Below the pieces are notes generated by a model, which searched no databases, had not been told where the DNA came from, and was given only the letters and a program-made list of their open reading frames with translations. A stretch of 64,000 nt of DNA from JBBQXH01 sp963710975 (GTDB taxonomy: Bacteria; Actinomycetota; Thermoleophilia; Gaiellales; Gaiellaceae), in assembly GCA_963710975.1 (NCBI GenBank), contig CAVQCG010000004.1:558001-622000 (forward strand). Direction: 5' to 3'. The translations under genes and the position numbers were made by a program. Shown here in pieces: positions 36,525 to 44,857 of this stretch. Position 1 is the stretch's first letter. Each line of letters starts with the position of its first letter.

Positions 36525-36971
36525 ATGGCCAGCGACGCCCACGATCACGATCGGAGTTGCCTTCGCGCGCGCGAGTGGGTTTCGCTGCGACTCGACGGTG
36601 AGCTGTCCGAGCTCGAGCGCCTCCTGCTCCGGCGTCACCTCGCCAGGTGCGCGGACTGCGCCGGTTACGCGGCCCAGATCGAGCTCACGACGCGACTCGT
36701 GAGGGCAGCGCCTGCTGAAGAGCCGTCGAGGCGGCTCGCACCGCGCGTCTCCACGGCGCCCCGCCCGCGGGTCCGCTACCGGATCGTCATCGCGGCTGCG
36801 GTCCTCGCTGTCGGGGCGGGCATCGGAAGTGTCGTCGGCACAGGCGGAAGCGATTCGAATCCCGTGACACCTCCCTCGGTCCCGGATATCGCGCTCCTGC
36901 CCCAGGACGATCAAGTGACACCGAATCCGCTCCCGCGGCCGACGCTCGAACCACCCGGTAACCCCGTCTAA
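36525..36971 (+). CDS. Putative zinc-finger anti-sigma-like membrane protein
   Basis: A 148-residue protein. The N-terminal region has the H-x3-C-x2-C zinc-binding anti-sigma signature in LLRRHLARCADCAGYAAQIE (His about residue 40). A membrane helix (RIVIAAAVLAVGAGIGSVVG, about residues 87-106) is followed by a short Pro/Asn-rich outside tail. Proteins of this layout hold an ECF sigma factor at the membrane. No sigma factor gene is adjacent, which is unusual; the short broken frame upstream does not look like one. It lies directly before atpD. Confidence 0.65.
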   Translation: MASDAHDHDRSCLRAREWVSLRLDGELSELERLLLRRHLARCADCAGYAAQIELTTRLVRAAPAEEPSRRLAPRVSTAPRPRVRYRIVIAAAVLAVGAGIGSVVGTGGSDSNPVTPPSVPDIALLPQDDQVTPNPLPRPTLEPPGNPV

Positions 36972-37022
36972 ACCGGCGCAGTTCCGGGGCATCGCCGGCG
37001 CGCACGTCCGGGGTCGAGCCGG

Positions 37023-37028
37023 TAGACT
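37023..37028 (+). promoter_or_regulatory. Likely -10 box (TAGACT) of atpD-atpC
   Basis: TAGACT lies 34 bases before the atpD ATG. Here the leader has a Shine-Dalgarno sequence (CCAGGAGTC) eight bases before the ATG. It gives atpD-atpC a promoter of its own, separate from atpB-atpG. Confidence 0.45.
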
Positions 37029-37062
37029 GGTCGAAACTTTGTAACACCCGACCAGGAGTCAC

Positions 37063-38496
37063 ATGTCCGAGACCCTCGCGCCTCCGAACACCGGCAAGAT
37101 CGTCGAGATCAAAGGTGTTGTCGTCGATGCCGTCTTCCCCGGCAAGCTGCCCGAGATCTACAACGCGCTTCGTATCGCCGTCGCGGGTGCAGACGGTCGC
37201 CCGGGTATCGATCTGATCGCGGAGGTCCAGCAGCACCTCGGCGACGACACCGTGCGGGCAGTCGCGATGGACTCGACAGACGGGATCTCGCGTGGCACGG
37301 ACGTGACCGACCTGGGCGCTCCGATCTCGGTGCCGGTTGGCACCGGAACGCTCGGGCGGCTCTTCAACGTTCTCGGCGAGGCTATCGACGGCAAGGAAGA
37401 AGCAGTCCAGTTCGACGAGCGGTGGCCGATCCACCGCGATCCGCCGGCGTTCGAGGATCTGAAGCCGACACTCGAGATCTTCGAGACGGGCATCAAGGTC
37501 ATCGATCTGCTGGCGCCCTACGTGAAGGGCGGCAAGGTCGGACTCTTCGGCGGCGCCGGAGTCGGCAAGACCGTGCTCATCCAGGAGTTGATCCACAACA
37601 TCGCGCAGGAGCACGGCGGGCTCTCGGTCTTCACGGGCGTAGGCGAGCGCACACGCGAGGGGAACGACCTCTATCTCGAGATGACCGAGTCCGGCGTCAT
37701 CGACAAGACGACGCTCGTGTTCGGCCAGATGAACGAGCCTCCCGGAGCCCGGCTCCGCGTTGGTCTCTCGGGCCTGACCATGGCGGAGTACTTCCGCGAG
37801 CAGGGCCAGGACGTGCTCCTCTTCATCGACAACATCTTCCGTTTCGTCCAGGCAGGGTCGGAGGTGTCGGCCCTGCTCGGGCGCATGCCGTCCGCCGTCG
37901 GGTACCAGCCGACGCTCGCCACGGAGATGGGCCAGCTGCAGGAGCGCATCACCTCGACGAACCGCGGCTCCGTCACCTCGGTGCAGGCGATCTACGTGCC
38001 TGCTGACGACCTGACCGACCCGGCGCCGGCGAACACCTTCGCGCACCTCGACGCGACGACGGTGCTCTCGCGAGCGATCTCGGAGCAGGGGATCTACCCT
38101 GCGGTCGATCCGCTCGATTCGGTGTCGCGCCTGCTCCAGCCGGGCATCGTCTCGGATGACCACTACCGCACCGCGGTTCGCGTGCAGGAGATCCTGCAGC
38201 GGTACAAGGACCTGCAGGACATCATCGCGATCCTCGGCATCGACGAGCTCTCGGACGAGGACAAGGTCGTGGTCGCCCGGGCCCGGAAGATCCAGCGCTT
38301 CCTCTCGCAGCCGTTCTTCGTGGCCGAGGCGTTCACCGGAACCCCCGGGAAGTACGTTCGCCTCGACGACACCATCGCGGGCTTCAACGAGATCATCGAC
38401 GGCAAGCACGACGATCTCCCCGAGGGAGCGTTCTTCCTCTGCGGGACGATCGACGACGCCGTTGCCCGTGGCCGCGAGATGACCGACGAGTCGTAG
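37063..38496 (+). CDS. atpD: ATP synthase subunit beta
   Basis: The 477-residue catalytic subunit has Walker A GLFGGAGVGKTVLIQELI, ERTREGNDLYLEM with the catalytic glutamate region, the DVLLFIDNIFRFVQAGSEVS Walker B stretch and ALLGRMPSAVGYQPTLATEM. The DELSDEDKVVVARARKIQ C-terminal segment binds gamma. It is 7.3 kb from atpG, beyond the peptide transporter, with its own promoter and ribosome-binding site. Intact, with no frameshift. Confidence 0.97.
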   Translation: MSETLAPPNTGKIVEIKGVVVDAVFPGKLPEIYNALRIAVAGADGRPGIDLIAEVQQHLGDDTVRAVAMDSTDGISRGTDVTDLGAPISVPVGTGTLGRLFNVLGEAIDGKEEAVQFDERWPIHRDPPAFEDLKPTLEIFETGIKVIDLLAPYVKGGKVGLFGGAGVGKTVLIQELIHNIAQEHGGLSVFTGVGERTREGNDLYLEMTESGVIDKTTLVFGQMNEPPGARLRVGLSGLTMAEYFREQGQDVLLFIDNIFRFVQAGSEVSALLGRMPSAVGYQPTLATEMGQLQERITSTNRGSVTSVQAIYVPADDLTDPAPANTFAHLDATTVLSRAISEQGIYPAVDPLDSVSRLLQPGIVSDDHYRTAVRVQEILQRYKDLQDIIAILGIDELSDEDKVVVARARKIQRFLSQPFFVAEAFTGTPGKYVRLDDTIAGFNEIIDGKHDDLPEGAFFLCGTIDDAVARGREMTDES

Positions 38497-38504
38497 GGCC
38501 TTCC

Positions 38505-38930
38505 GTGTCGGAGACCTCGACGAAGACGTTCGACCTCTCCGTGGTGACCCCGGAAGGGGCAGCCTTCGAGGGAGAGGCGAACATGATCGTCGTGCCCGGG
38601 GCGGCCGGTGAGATCGGGGTCCTCGCGCGGCACGCGCCGCTCGTCGCCATGCTCAAGGCGGGGGAGACGCGAATCAGGATCGGGGACGCCTGGACCGCAT
38701 TTGCGACCGGGCCCGGCTACTTCCAGGTCCATCGCGATCGTGCGATCGTGCTCGTCGACGATGCCGTGCGGGCGGAGGACATCGACGTGGAGCTCGCCCG
38801 GCAGCAGGCCGACGAGGCGCGTGCGCTCCTCGAGCGCTCCGATGCCGGCGAGGAGGGTGTCGATCGCTGGATGGCATCCGAGCGTCTTCGCCACGCGGAG
38901 AACAAGCTCGCCGTCGCAGGACGCGACTGA
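38505..38930 (+). CDS. atpC: ATP synthase subunit epsilon
   Basis: A 141-residue subunit. The N-terminal beta-sandwich begins TFDLSVVTPEGAAFEGEANM and has GEIGVLARHAPLVAMLKAG; the C-terminal helical part is ALLERSDAGEEGVDRW onward. It couples gamma rotation and can inhibit ATP hydrolysis. GTG start eight bases behind atpD. It ends the second atp segment. Confidence 0.95.
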   Translation: MSETSTKTFDLSVVTPEGAAFEGEANMIVVPGAAGEIGVLARHAPLVAMLKAGETRIRIGDAWTAFATGPGYFQVHRDRAIVLVDDAVRAEDIDVELARQQADEARALLERSDAGEEGVDRWMASERLRHAENKLAVAGRD

Positions 38931-38951
38931 GCGCCAAGACACGCACTGAGC

Positions 38952-38965
38952 CCTCCCGGTGGAGG
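38952..38965 (+). terminator. Weak hairpin behind atpC
   Basis: CCTCC and GGAGG pair around CGGT, followed by ACTTT, about 20 bases after the atpC stop. Short stem, so only a possible terminator. Confidence 0.25.
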
Positions 38966-39084
38966 ACTTTCCGGCCGTTGGCACGAAATGAGACCGTGTG
39001 AGCGGCGCGTCCGGCCGGTGACCGGGGTATCCTCAACGAGGCCTTTGTGAGCGTCGCTCCGAAGGCTTTCGAATTCGAGACGCC

Positions 39085-41004
39085 GTGCGAACAACCCTGA
39101 AGAGAGGAACTCGCGGCGGCCACACCAACGGCCGCGGACCGGGAACGCCCATCCTGGGTGCGTACCCGTCTGCGCCCCTCGGCCCGCAAACCCGCTACGA
39201 GGCATGGCACAGGAGCGGCTGGCGCCTCGCCGGGAAGATCGTCGGCTGGCTGGTCGTGGTCATCCTCATCGCAGCGGGTGCCTTCGGCGGTGGTATCTGG
39301 CTCTACCTGACCAACTCCGTCAATGCCATTCAGGCGAAGTCGCAGGCGGTCAGGGAAACCGAGGAGATTCTCGACGCGCCGCTCCCCGGTCAGCCGACGA
39401 TCGCGATGATCATCGGGTACGACCAGCGCAAGGGGCCCGAAGCCGACGTGGTCGGGCGCTCGGACACGATCATGCTGCTGCGGGCCGACCCGACCAACGA
39501 CACGCTGTCGCTCCTGTCGTTCCCCCGCGACCTGCGGGTGGAGATCCCCGCCTGCCACGGAAACCTGGCGACGGTCGACCGGATCAACGCGGCATACACC
39601 TACTGCGGGCCGCTCGGAACCGTCAAGACGGTCCAGCAGCTGACTGGGCTCAAGCCGAACTACCTGATCGTCGTCAACTTCTCCGGGTTCAAGCGGATCG
39701 TGAACGAGGTCGACGGCGTCTACGTCGACGTCGACAGGCGCTATTTCAACGACAACTCGAGCGGCGAGCAGTACGCGGCGATCAATCTCCAACCGGGCTA
39801 CCAGCGGTTGACCGGTGGCGCGGCGCTCGATTACGCGCGCTTCCGCCACACCGACTCGGACTTCCATCGAAGCGCGCGCCAGCAGGCGTTCGTGAAGGCG
39901 CTCAAGCAGCAGATCTCGTCGAACTTCTCGATTACGAAGCTCCCCGGGATCATCAATGCAATCACCGACACGGTCGAGGTTGGTCGCGGCGGCAAGAAGA
40001 AGCTCGATCTCGGCACCGTGCTCGGCTACGCGCGCTTCCTGTACGAGTTGCCGGCCGGGCACTTCTTCCAGTCGAACATCGAGGTCGAGCAGCTCTCGCC
40101 GACGGACTTCGAGCTGCAGCCGACGGAAGGGGCGGTCGAAAAGGCGGTCCAGGACTTCCTCAACCCTGATGTCAACGCCGCCGAGAAGGCGACGCAGGCC
40201 GCGGTTGGCCGGAAGCCGCCGACGTCGGCGACGCCGAAGCCATCCGATGTGTCCCTCCTCGTGCTGAACGGGAACGGTGTCGACGGGATCGCCAACGAGG
40301 TCGGTCTGAAGCTCGCGGAGCGTGGCTACCTCGTGGTGAACACAGGGAACGCCGACCGCTATGACTACTTCAACACCGAGATCCGCTACGACCCGGCGAA
40401 AGCTGGAGCCAAGGCGGCCGCGACGTCGCTTGCGAAGCAGTTCGGGGACGCGGAGGCGATCTCCGTCGCAGCACCGGACTTCGACACGATGCTCGAGGTC
40501 GTGGTCGGGACGACATTCCAGGGCTCGCTGGCCCCGATCGCGATCGACAAGACGCCGGAGCACCAGCCGCCGTCCGTGGTCGAGAGCTACGACGCTGTCC
40601 TGCCCTATCTCAGGAAGGCGAAGAGGCAGGTCGACTTCCCGGTTCTCGTTCCGACCGTCATCGACTCGCAGTCGAGCCTCGACACGGAGGTCCCGGTCCG
40701 CGTCTATACCGTGAATCGGCGGGATGCGATCAGGATCACGTACCGGGGAAGCAACTACGGCAGCTACTGGGGCGTGCAAGAGACGAGCTGGACGGACCCC
40801 CCGATCCTCACGGGAGAGAATGTCACGAAGAAGTCTGGCGGACGCACATACCGCCTCTACTACGACGGAGCCCGGCTCCAGATGGTCGCGTTCGAGGAGA
40901 ACGGAGCCGTCTACTGGGTCTCGAACACGATTCTCCGCGAGCTGTCGAACGAGACGATGCTCGCGATTGCGAAGGGCCTCCAGCCGCTTGCCGGGTTGAA
41001 GTGA
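39085..41004 (+). CDS. LytR-CpsA-Psr (LCP) family glycopolymer ligase with LytR_C domain
   Basis: A 639-residue membrane protein. A basic cytoplasmic N terminus leads to one helix (IVGWLVVVILIAAGAFGGGI, about 52-71). The LCP domain has RSDTIMLLRADPTNDTLSLL, SFPRDLRVEIP, the DGVYVDV/GGAALDYARFRHTDSDFHRS arginine-rich site and ARQQAFVKALKQQI. A Thr/Pro linker near 385 is followed by a LytR_C-type domain (VSLLVLNGNGVDGIANEVG). Family members attach polysaccharides or teichoic acids from undecaprenyl carriers to peptidoglycan, fitting the WecA-like and sugar-nucleotide genes in this window. Start is a GTG; TATCCT lies 51 bases upstream. The stop overlaps the dehydrogenase GTG. Confidence 0.88.
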   Translation: MRTTLKRGTRGGHTNGRGPGTPILGAYPSAPLGPQTRYEAWHRSGWRLAGKIVGWLVVVILIAAGAFGGGIWLYLTNSVNAIQAKSQAVRETEEILDAPLPGQPTIAMIIGYDQRKGPEADVVGRSDTIMLLRADPTNDTLSLLSFPRDLRVEIPACHGNLATVDRINAAYTYCGPLGTVKTVQQLTGLKPNYLIVVNFSGFKRIVNEVDGVYVDVDRRYFNDNSSGEQYAAINLQPGYQRLTGGAALDYARFRHTDSDFHRSARQQAFVKALKQQISSNFSITKLPGIINAITDTVEVGRGGKKKLDLGTVLGYARFLYELPAGHFFQSNIEVEQLSPTDFELQPTEGAVEKAVQDFLNPDVNAAEKATQAAVGRKPPTSATPKPSDVSLLVLNGNGVDGIANEVGLKLAERGYLVVNTGNADRYDYFNTEIRYDPAKAGAKAAATSLAKQFGDAEAISVAAPDFDTMLEVVVGTTFQGSLAPIAIDKTPEHQPPSVVESYDAVLPYLRKAKRQVDFPVLVPTVIDSQSSLDTEVPVRVYTVNRRDAIRITYRGSNYGSYWGVQETSWTDPPILTGENVTKKSGGRTYRLYYDGARLQMVAFEENGAVYWVSNTILRELSNETMLAIAKGLQPLAGLK

Positions 41005-42302
41005 GCGGCGTTCGCGAGCCGATCGGGGTGCTCGGTGCAGGCTGGGTCGGCCTTGTGACCGCCGCCTGCTTCGCCGAGCTCGGGCACGAGGTCGTGGTAC
41101 GCGACGTCGTCGCAGACCGCATCGCCGATCTCGAGGCCGGCACCGTGCCCATCTACGAGCCGGGTCTCACGGAGCTCGTCGCGTCGAACCGCGAACGGAT
41201 GCGATTCACCGTCGAGGCGTCAGAGGTCTTCTCGGCAGCACGGATCGTGTTCGTCTGCGTGGGCACGCCGCCGACGTATTCGGGCGACGCGGACCTCTCC
41301 GCGGTCTGGCGTGTCCTCGACGAGATTCCCGTGCTCGAGACCCCGACGATTCTCGTCATGAAGAGCACCGTTCCCGTCGGCACCGGCCAGAAGGTGCGAA
41401 CGGAGCTCGACCTTCGTGGACTACAGCGAGTCGGCTACGTCTCGAATCCCGAGTTCCTGGCGGAGGGAACCGCCATCGAGAACTTCCAGCGTCCCGACCG
41501 CGTCGTGATCGGGTCGTTCGTCGAGGAGGAGGGCGGTGCCGTCGCCGGCCTGTACGAGCCGATCGGTGCCCATATCGTCACGACAGACGTCCCGTCGGCC
41601 GAGATGATCAAGTACGCCTCGAACGCCTTCCTCGCGACGAAGATCTCGTTCATCAACGAGATCGCCAACGTCTGCGAGGAGACCGGTGCCGACGTGACGG
41701 TCGTGGCGAAGGGGATGGGCCTCGACAACAGGATCGGCCCGAGCTTCCTCCGTGCCGGAATCGGCTACGGGGGATCGTGCTTTCCGAAGGATATTGCCGC
41801 GCTGAAACAGCTCGCGGGGAACTCGGGCTACCACTTCCAGCTCCTCACGTCCGTCATCGAGGTCAACGAGCTCCAGAAGCGCCGGGTGGTCGGCAAGCTG
41901 ACGAAGCACCTCGGTTCGCTCCGGGGAAAGACGATCGCTCTTCTCGGCCTCGCCTTCAAGCCGAACACGAACGACATGCGGGAGGCGGCGAGCCTCGTGC
42001 TCACCTCCCGCCTGCTTGCCGAGGGGGCGCACGTACGCGCCTGGGATCCTGTCGCGATCGACGAGGCACGCCCGTTGTTGCCCGGAGTGGCCCTCAGCGA
42101 CAACCTGATCGAGACGCTTCGCGGGGCGGATGCCGCGGTGATCGTCACCGAGTGGGACGAGGTGCGTGCGTTCCCGTACGAGGAGGCCGGTCGTGTCATG
42201 AAGACCGCGGTGGTGGTGGACGGGCGGAATGTCCTCGACCCTGACGAGGCGCACGCGGCGTGGTTCGTCTACGAGTCGATCGGCCGACCGAGCCTCGTGT
42301 AG
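41001..42302 (+). CDS. UDP-glucose/GDP-mannose dehydrogenase family protein
   Basis: A 433-residue NAD-dependent enzyme that oxidises a nucleotide sugar twice to the uronate. The NAD site is GVLGAGWVGLVTAACFAELG; the catalytic cysteine is in GIGYGGSCFPKDIAALKQLA; the third domain begins LLGLAFKPNTNDMREAAS. It is closest in pattern to UDP-glucose 6-dehydrogenase (RkpK/TuaD type), but the sugar cannot be fixed by motif alone. GTG start overlapping the LCP stop, so it is in the same envelope polysaccharide operon. Confidence 0.9.
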   Translation: MSGVREPIGVLGAGWVGLVTAACFAELGHEVVVRDVVADRIADLEAGTVPIYEPGLTELVASNRERMRFTVEASEVFSAARIVFVCVGTPPTYSGDADLSAVWRVLDEIPVLETPTILVMKSTVPVGTGQKVRTELDLRGLQRVGYVSNPEFLAEGTAIENFQRPDRVVIGSFVEEEGGAVAGLYEPIGAHIVTTDVPSAEMIKYASNAFLATKISFINEIANVCEETGADVTVVAKGMGLDNRIGPSFLRAGIGYGGSCFPKDIAALKQLAGNSGYHFQLLTSVIEVNELQKRRVVGKLTKHLGSLRGKTIALLGLAFKPNTNDMREAASLVLTSRLLAEGAHVRAWDPVAIDEARPLLPGVALSDNLIETLRGADAAVIVTEWDEVRAFPYEEAGRVMKTAVVVDGRNVLDPDEAHAAWFVYESIGRPSLV

Positions 42303-42308
42303 GGGCCA

Positions 42309-43004
42309 ATGGAAGCCATTCTCCTTGCGGGCGGGAAGGCGGAGCGACTCGGTGATGCTGTGGGTGGCAAGCCCAAGGCCCTTGCAGAGATCGCCGGGCG
42401 ACCGCTCGCTGCGTACCTCGTGGCGCGCCTCGTGGCCGCCGGCGTCCGGCGCGTCATCGTCAGTTGCGCAGCCGGCAAGGATCCGCTGTTCGCTTCCGAG
42501 CTCGGTGGTCTCGGCGCCGAGATCGTGCCGGTCGCCGAGCCCGAGCCGCTGGGGCGCGGGGGTGGGATCCGCTATGCAGCGTCGGTGCGCGAGGGGGGCG
42601 GGCCGATCTTCGCGCTCAACGCAGACGAGCTGATCGACCTCGACTTCGCGGCGCTTGCCGACGCCCACGATCGGACGGGCGCCGCTGCGACGATCACGGT
42701 CTCTCCGCTCAAGTCTGCGTTCGGCGTGGTCGATCTGGACGGAGACGTGGTTCGCGGGTTCCAGGAAGCTCCGGCATTGCCGTACTGGGTCAACTGCGGC
42801 ATCTACGTGCTCGGCGAAGATGCGCTCGCTCGGTTCCCGGAGCGCGGTGATCACGAGCGCTCGACCTTCCCCGAGCTTGCCGCAGAGGGTCGTCTGCGCG
42901 CGTATCGCCACGAGGGCACCTGGCTCACGGTGAACACCCCGAAGGATCTCCGTATCGCTGAGGAGTACGTCGCGGAGCATCCAGAGTGGCTCGGCTCCGG
43001 ATGA
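42309..43004 (+). CDS. Sugar nucleotidyltransferase (NDP-sugar pyrophosphorylase type)
   Basis: A 231-residue single-domain enzyme with the nucleotide-binding loop MEAILLAGGKAERLGDAVGG, the GGGIRYAAS turn, the metal site in FALNADELIDLD, and LPYWVNCGIYVLG. It should activate a sugar 1-phosphate to an NDP-sugar (mannose- or glucose-type). At this length it has no left-handed beta-helix domain. It sits between the dehydrogenase (6-base gap) and the cupin gene (ATGA overlap). Confidence 0.88.
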   Translation: MEAILLAGGKAERLGDAVGGKPKALAEIAGRPLAAYLVARLVAAGVRRVIVSCAAGKDPLFASELGGLGAEIVPVAEPEPLGRGGGIRYAASVREGGGPIFALNADELIDLDFAALADAHDRTGAAATITVSPLKSAFGVVDLDGDVVRGFQEAPALPYWVNCGIYVLGEDALARFPERGDHERSTFPELAAEGRLRAYRHEGTWLTVNTPKDLRIAEEYVAEHPEWLGSG

Positions 43005-43396
43005 GCACGCCCGCGACGAGGTTCGAGATCGGCGTACGCCGCGTCGAGAAGCCGTGGGGATACGAGATCCACTACGCGCTCACGGACACGTACTGCGGCA
43101 AGGTGCTCGTCGTCCGGGCCGGAGAAGAGCTGAGCCTCCAGTACCACGAGGTGAAGGACGAGACCATCTACCTCCACGAGGGCCTTGCCGAGGTCGAGCT
43201 GGGCGAGATCGACGGCCCCTTGAGCCTGGAGGTCGTGACTCCCGGCCGGTCGTTCCACCTTCCGCCTGGAACGGTTCACCGTCTCCGTGCGATCGAGGAC
43301 TGCGTGTTCCTGGAGACGTCGACTCCTCAGCTCGAGGACGTCGTCCGGCTCGAGGATCGGTACGGCAGGGCTGCGCAAGGCCCGGCGCTAGACTGA
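43001..43396 (+). CDS. Cupin, mannose-6-phosphate isomerase type II-like
   Basis: The 131-residue single cupin has RRVEKPWGYEIHYALTDTY at the N terminus, the first metal motif in LSLQYHEVKDETIYLHEG, and the second in FHLPPGTVHRLRAIEDC. This matches the C-terminal isomerase half of mannose-1-phosphate guanylyltransferase/mannose-6-phosphate isomerase fusions, here coded alone next to a separate nucleotidyltransferase. Together they may supply GDP-mannose. ATGA overlap with the preceding gene. Confidence 0.82.
   Translation: MSTPATRFEIGVRRVEKPWGYEIHYALTDTYCGKVLVVRAGEELSLQYHEVKDETIYLHEGLAEVELGEIDGPLSLEVVTPGRSFHLPPGTVHRLRAIEDCVFLETSTPQLEDVVRLEDRYGRAAQGPALD
43389..43394 (+). promoter_or_regulatory. 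Likely -10 box (TAGACT) of ahcY
   Basis: TAGACT ends ten bases before the ahcY ATG, overlapping the stop of the cupin gene. No ribosome-binding site is present, so the ahcY message may be leaderless. Confidence 0.4.
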
Positions 43397-43404
43397 TCCG
43401 GGCG

Positions 43405-44676
43405 ATGGCCACGAGCGCGAACCGGTACGACATCCGGGATATCGGCCTGTCGCCGGCAGGAGTCGGGAGGATCGACTGGGCAGACCGCCAGATGCCGGTT
43501 CTGGCCTCGATCCGGAAGCGATTCGAGGGGGAGCGCCCGCTGGCGGGATATCGCGTCTCCGCCTGCCTTCACGTCACGGCGGAGACCGCGAACCTCGCCC
43601 GGACGTTGAAGGCCGGTGGAGCGGACGTCGTTCTCTGTGCCTCGAACCCGCTCTCCACGCAGGACGACGTCGCCGCGGCGCTCGTAGCCGAGTACGGGAT
43701 CCCAACCTTCGCGGTCAACGGCGAAGACAACGACACCTACTACTCACACATCGAGGCGGCATGCGACCATCGACCTCACCTGACAATGGACGACGGCGCC
43801 GATGTCATCGGCGTCCTCCATTCTGCGCGCCGAGAGCAGCTCGGTGACGTCATCGCAGGCACCGAGGAGACGACGACCGGGGTGTTGAGGCTCAAGGCGT
43901 TGCAGGCCGACGGCAAGCTCGCGTTCCCCGTGATCGCGGTCAACGAGGCGCGAACGAAGCATCTGTTCGACAACCGCTACGGAACCGGCCAGTCGACGGT
44001 CGAGGCCGTGATTCGCGCGACGAACATCCTGCTGGCCGGGCGGACGTTCGTCGTCGCCGGATACGGCTGGTGCGGCCGGGGGGTCGCTTCGAGGGCCCGT
44101 GGGATGGGGGCACACGTGATCGTGACCGAGGTCGATCCCCTGAAGGCTCTCGAGGCTGTCATGGACGGCTTCGAGGTGCTACCGATGGACAGAGCGGTCG
44201 AGATCGGCGACGTCTTCGTCACCGCGACCGGGGACAAGCTCGTCGTCAACGGCAGCCACTTCGGACGGATGAAGGACGGCGCCGTGCTGGCGAATGCCGG
44301 GCATTTCAACGTCGAGATCGAGATCGGAGCGCTCCGCCGGCTGGCCGTCGATGTCCGGAAGCCGAGGCCCATGGTCGAGGAGTTCGTCCTGGCCGACGGT
44401 CGCAGGATCTCCCTCCTTGCGGAAGGGCGACTCGTCAATCTCGTCGCGGCAGAAGGCCATCCCGCGGCCGTCATGGACATGAGCTTTGCCAACCAGGTGC
44501 TTTCGGCCGAGTACGCCGTTGCGAACGCGGCCGAGCTCGAGCGCAAGGTGTACGAGGTTCCCGAGGAGATCGATCACGCGATCGCCCGGCTCAAGCTCGA
44601 AACGCTCGGGATCGCCATCGATCGCCTCACGGAGGAGCAGGAGCGATACCTCTCCTCGTGGGACGAGGGAACCTAG
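43405..44676 (+). CDS. ahcY: Adenosylhomocysteinase
   Basis: The 423-residue enzyme splits S-adenosylhomocysteine to adenosine and homocysteine. It has RIDWADRQMPVLASIRKRF, CLHVTAETANLARTLKAGGA, the NAD-binding FVVAGYGWCGRGVASRARGMG and VFVTATGDK, with HFNVEIE downstream. It lacks the roughly 40-residue insertion of mycobacterial and plant forms, like the short archaeal/Thermotoga-type SahH. It is followed by mtnA across a 71-base gap that belongs to a large palindrome. Confidence 0.95.
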   Translation: MATSANRYDIRDIGLSPAGVGRIDWADRQMPVLASIRKRFEGERPLAGYRVSACLHVTAETANLARTLKAGGADVVLCASNPLSTQDDVAAALVAEYGIPTFAVNGEDNDTYYSHIEAACDHRPHLTMDDGADVIGVLHSARREQLGDVIAGTEETTTGVLRLKALQADGKLAFPVIAVNEARTKHLFDNRYGTGQSTVEAVIRATNILLAGRTFVVAGYGWCGRGVASRARGMGAHVIVTEVDPLKALEAVMDGFEVLPMDRAVEIGDVFVTATGDKLVVNGSHFGRMKDGAVLANAGHFNVEIEIGALRRLAVDVRKPRPMVEEFVLADGRRISLLAEGRLVNLVAAEGHPAAVMDMSFANQVLSAEYAVANAAELERKVYEVPEEIDHAIARLKLETLGIAIDRLTEEQERYLSSWDEGT

Positions 44677-44694
44677 ACGGGCATCGATCCCCTC

Positions 44695-44857
44695 AGAACC
44701 CGCTTCAGGATGAAGCACGCTGCCGTCGGGCCGCGCCCGGCGGCGCGATGCGGCGTCCTCGGTCGCGCCCATACCTGGCTCGGTATTGGCGCTCCCTGCG
44801 TCGCCTCGCACCACCGGGCGCACCCCATCGGCGGGTCGTCATTCTGAAACGGGTTCT
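44695..44857 (+). promoter_or_regulatory. 163-bp nested imperfect palindrome between ahcY and mtnA; candidate structured RNA or palindromic element
   Basis: Three nested inverted repeats are visible. The outer arms 44695-44713 and 44839-44857 match in 17 of 19 positions. The middle arms 44733-44743 and 44811-44821 match in 10 of 11. The inner hairpin 44765-44775 and 44782-44792 matches in 10 of 11 with loop TGGCTC. Weaker pairing continues between them. The outer arms both encode an ILKRVL-like peptide on opposite strands. It could fold in the mtnA leader and start region as a regulatory RNA, or be a fossil palindromic mobile element. Confidence 0.55.

Noticed and set aside
39047..39099. Short upstream frame (VSVAPKAFEFETPCEQP) before the LCP gene
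   Set aside because: It has a GTG start behind a TATCCT box but is only 17 codons and out of frame with the LCP gene; no independent support.
38674..40779. Long open frame of 701 codons on the minus strand over atpC and the LCP gene
   Set aside because: Antisense shadow of conserved genes, low-complexity composition.
44695..44857. Known SAM or SAH riboswitch
   Set aside because: None of the conserved core sequences of these aptamers could be found; only the inverted-repeat structure is clear.
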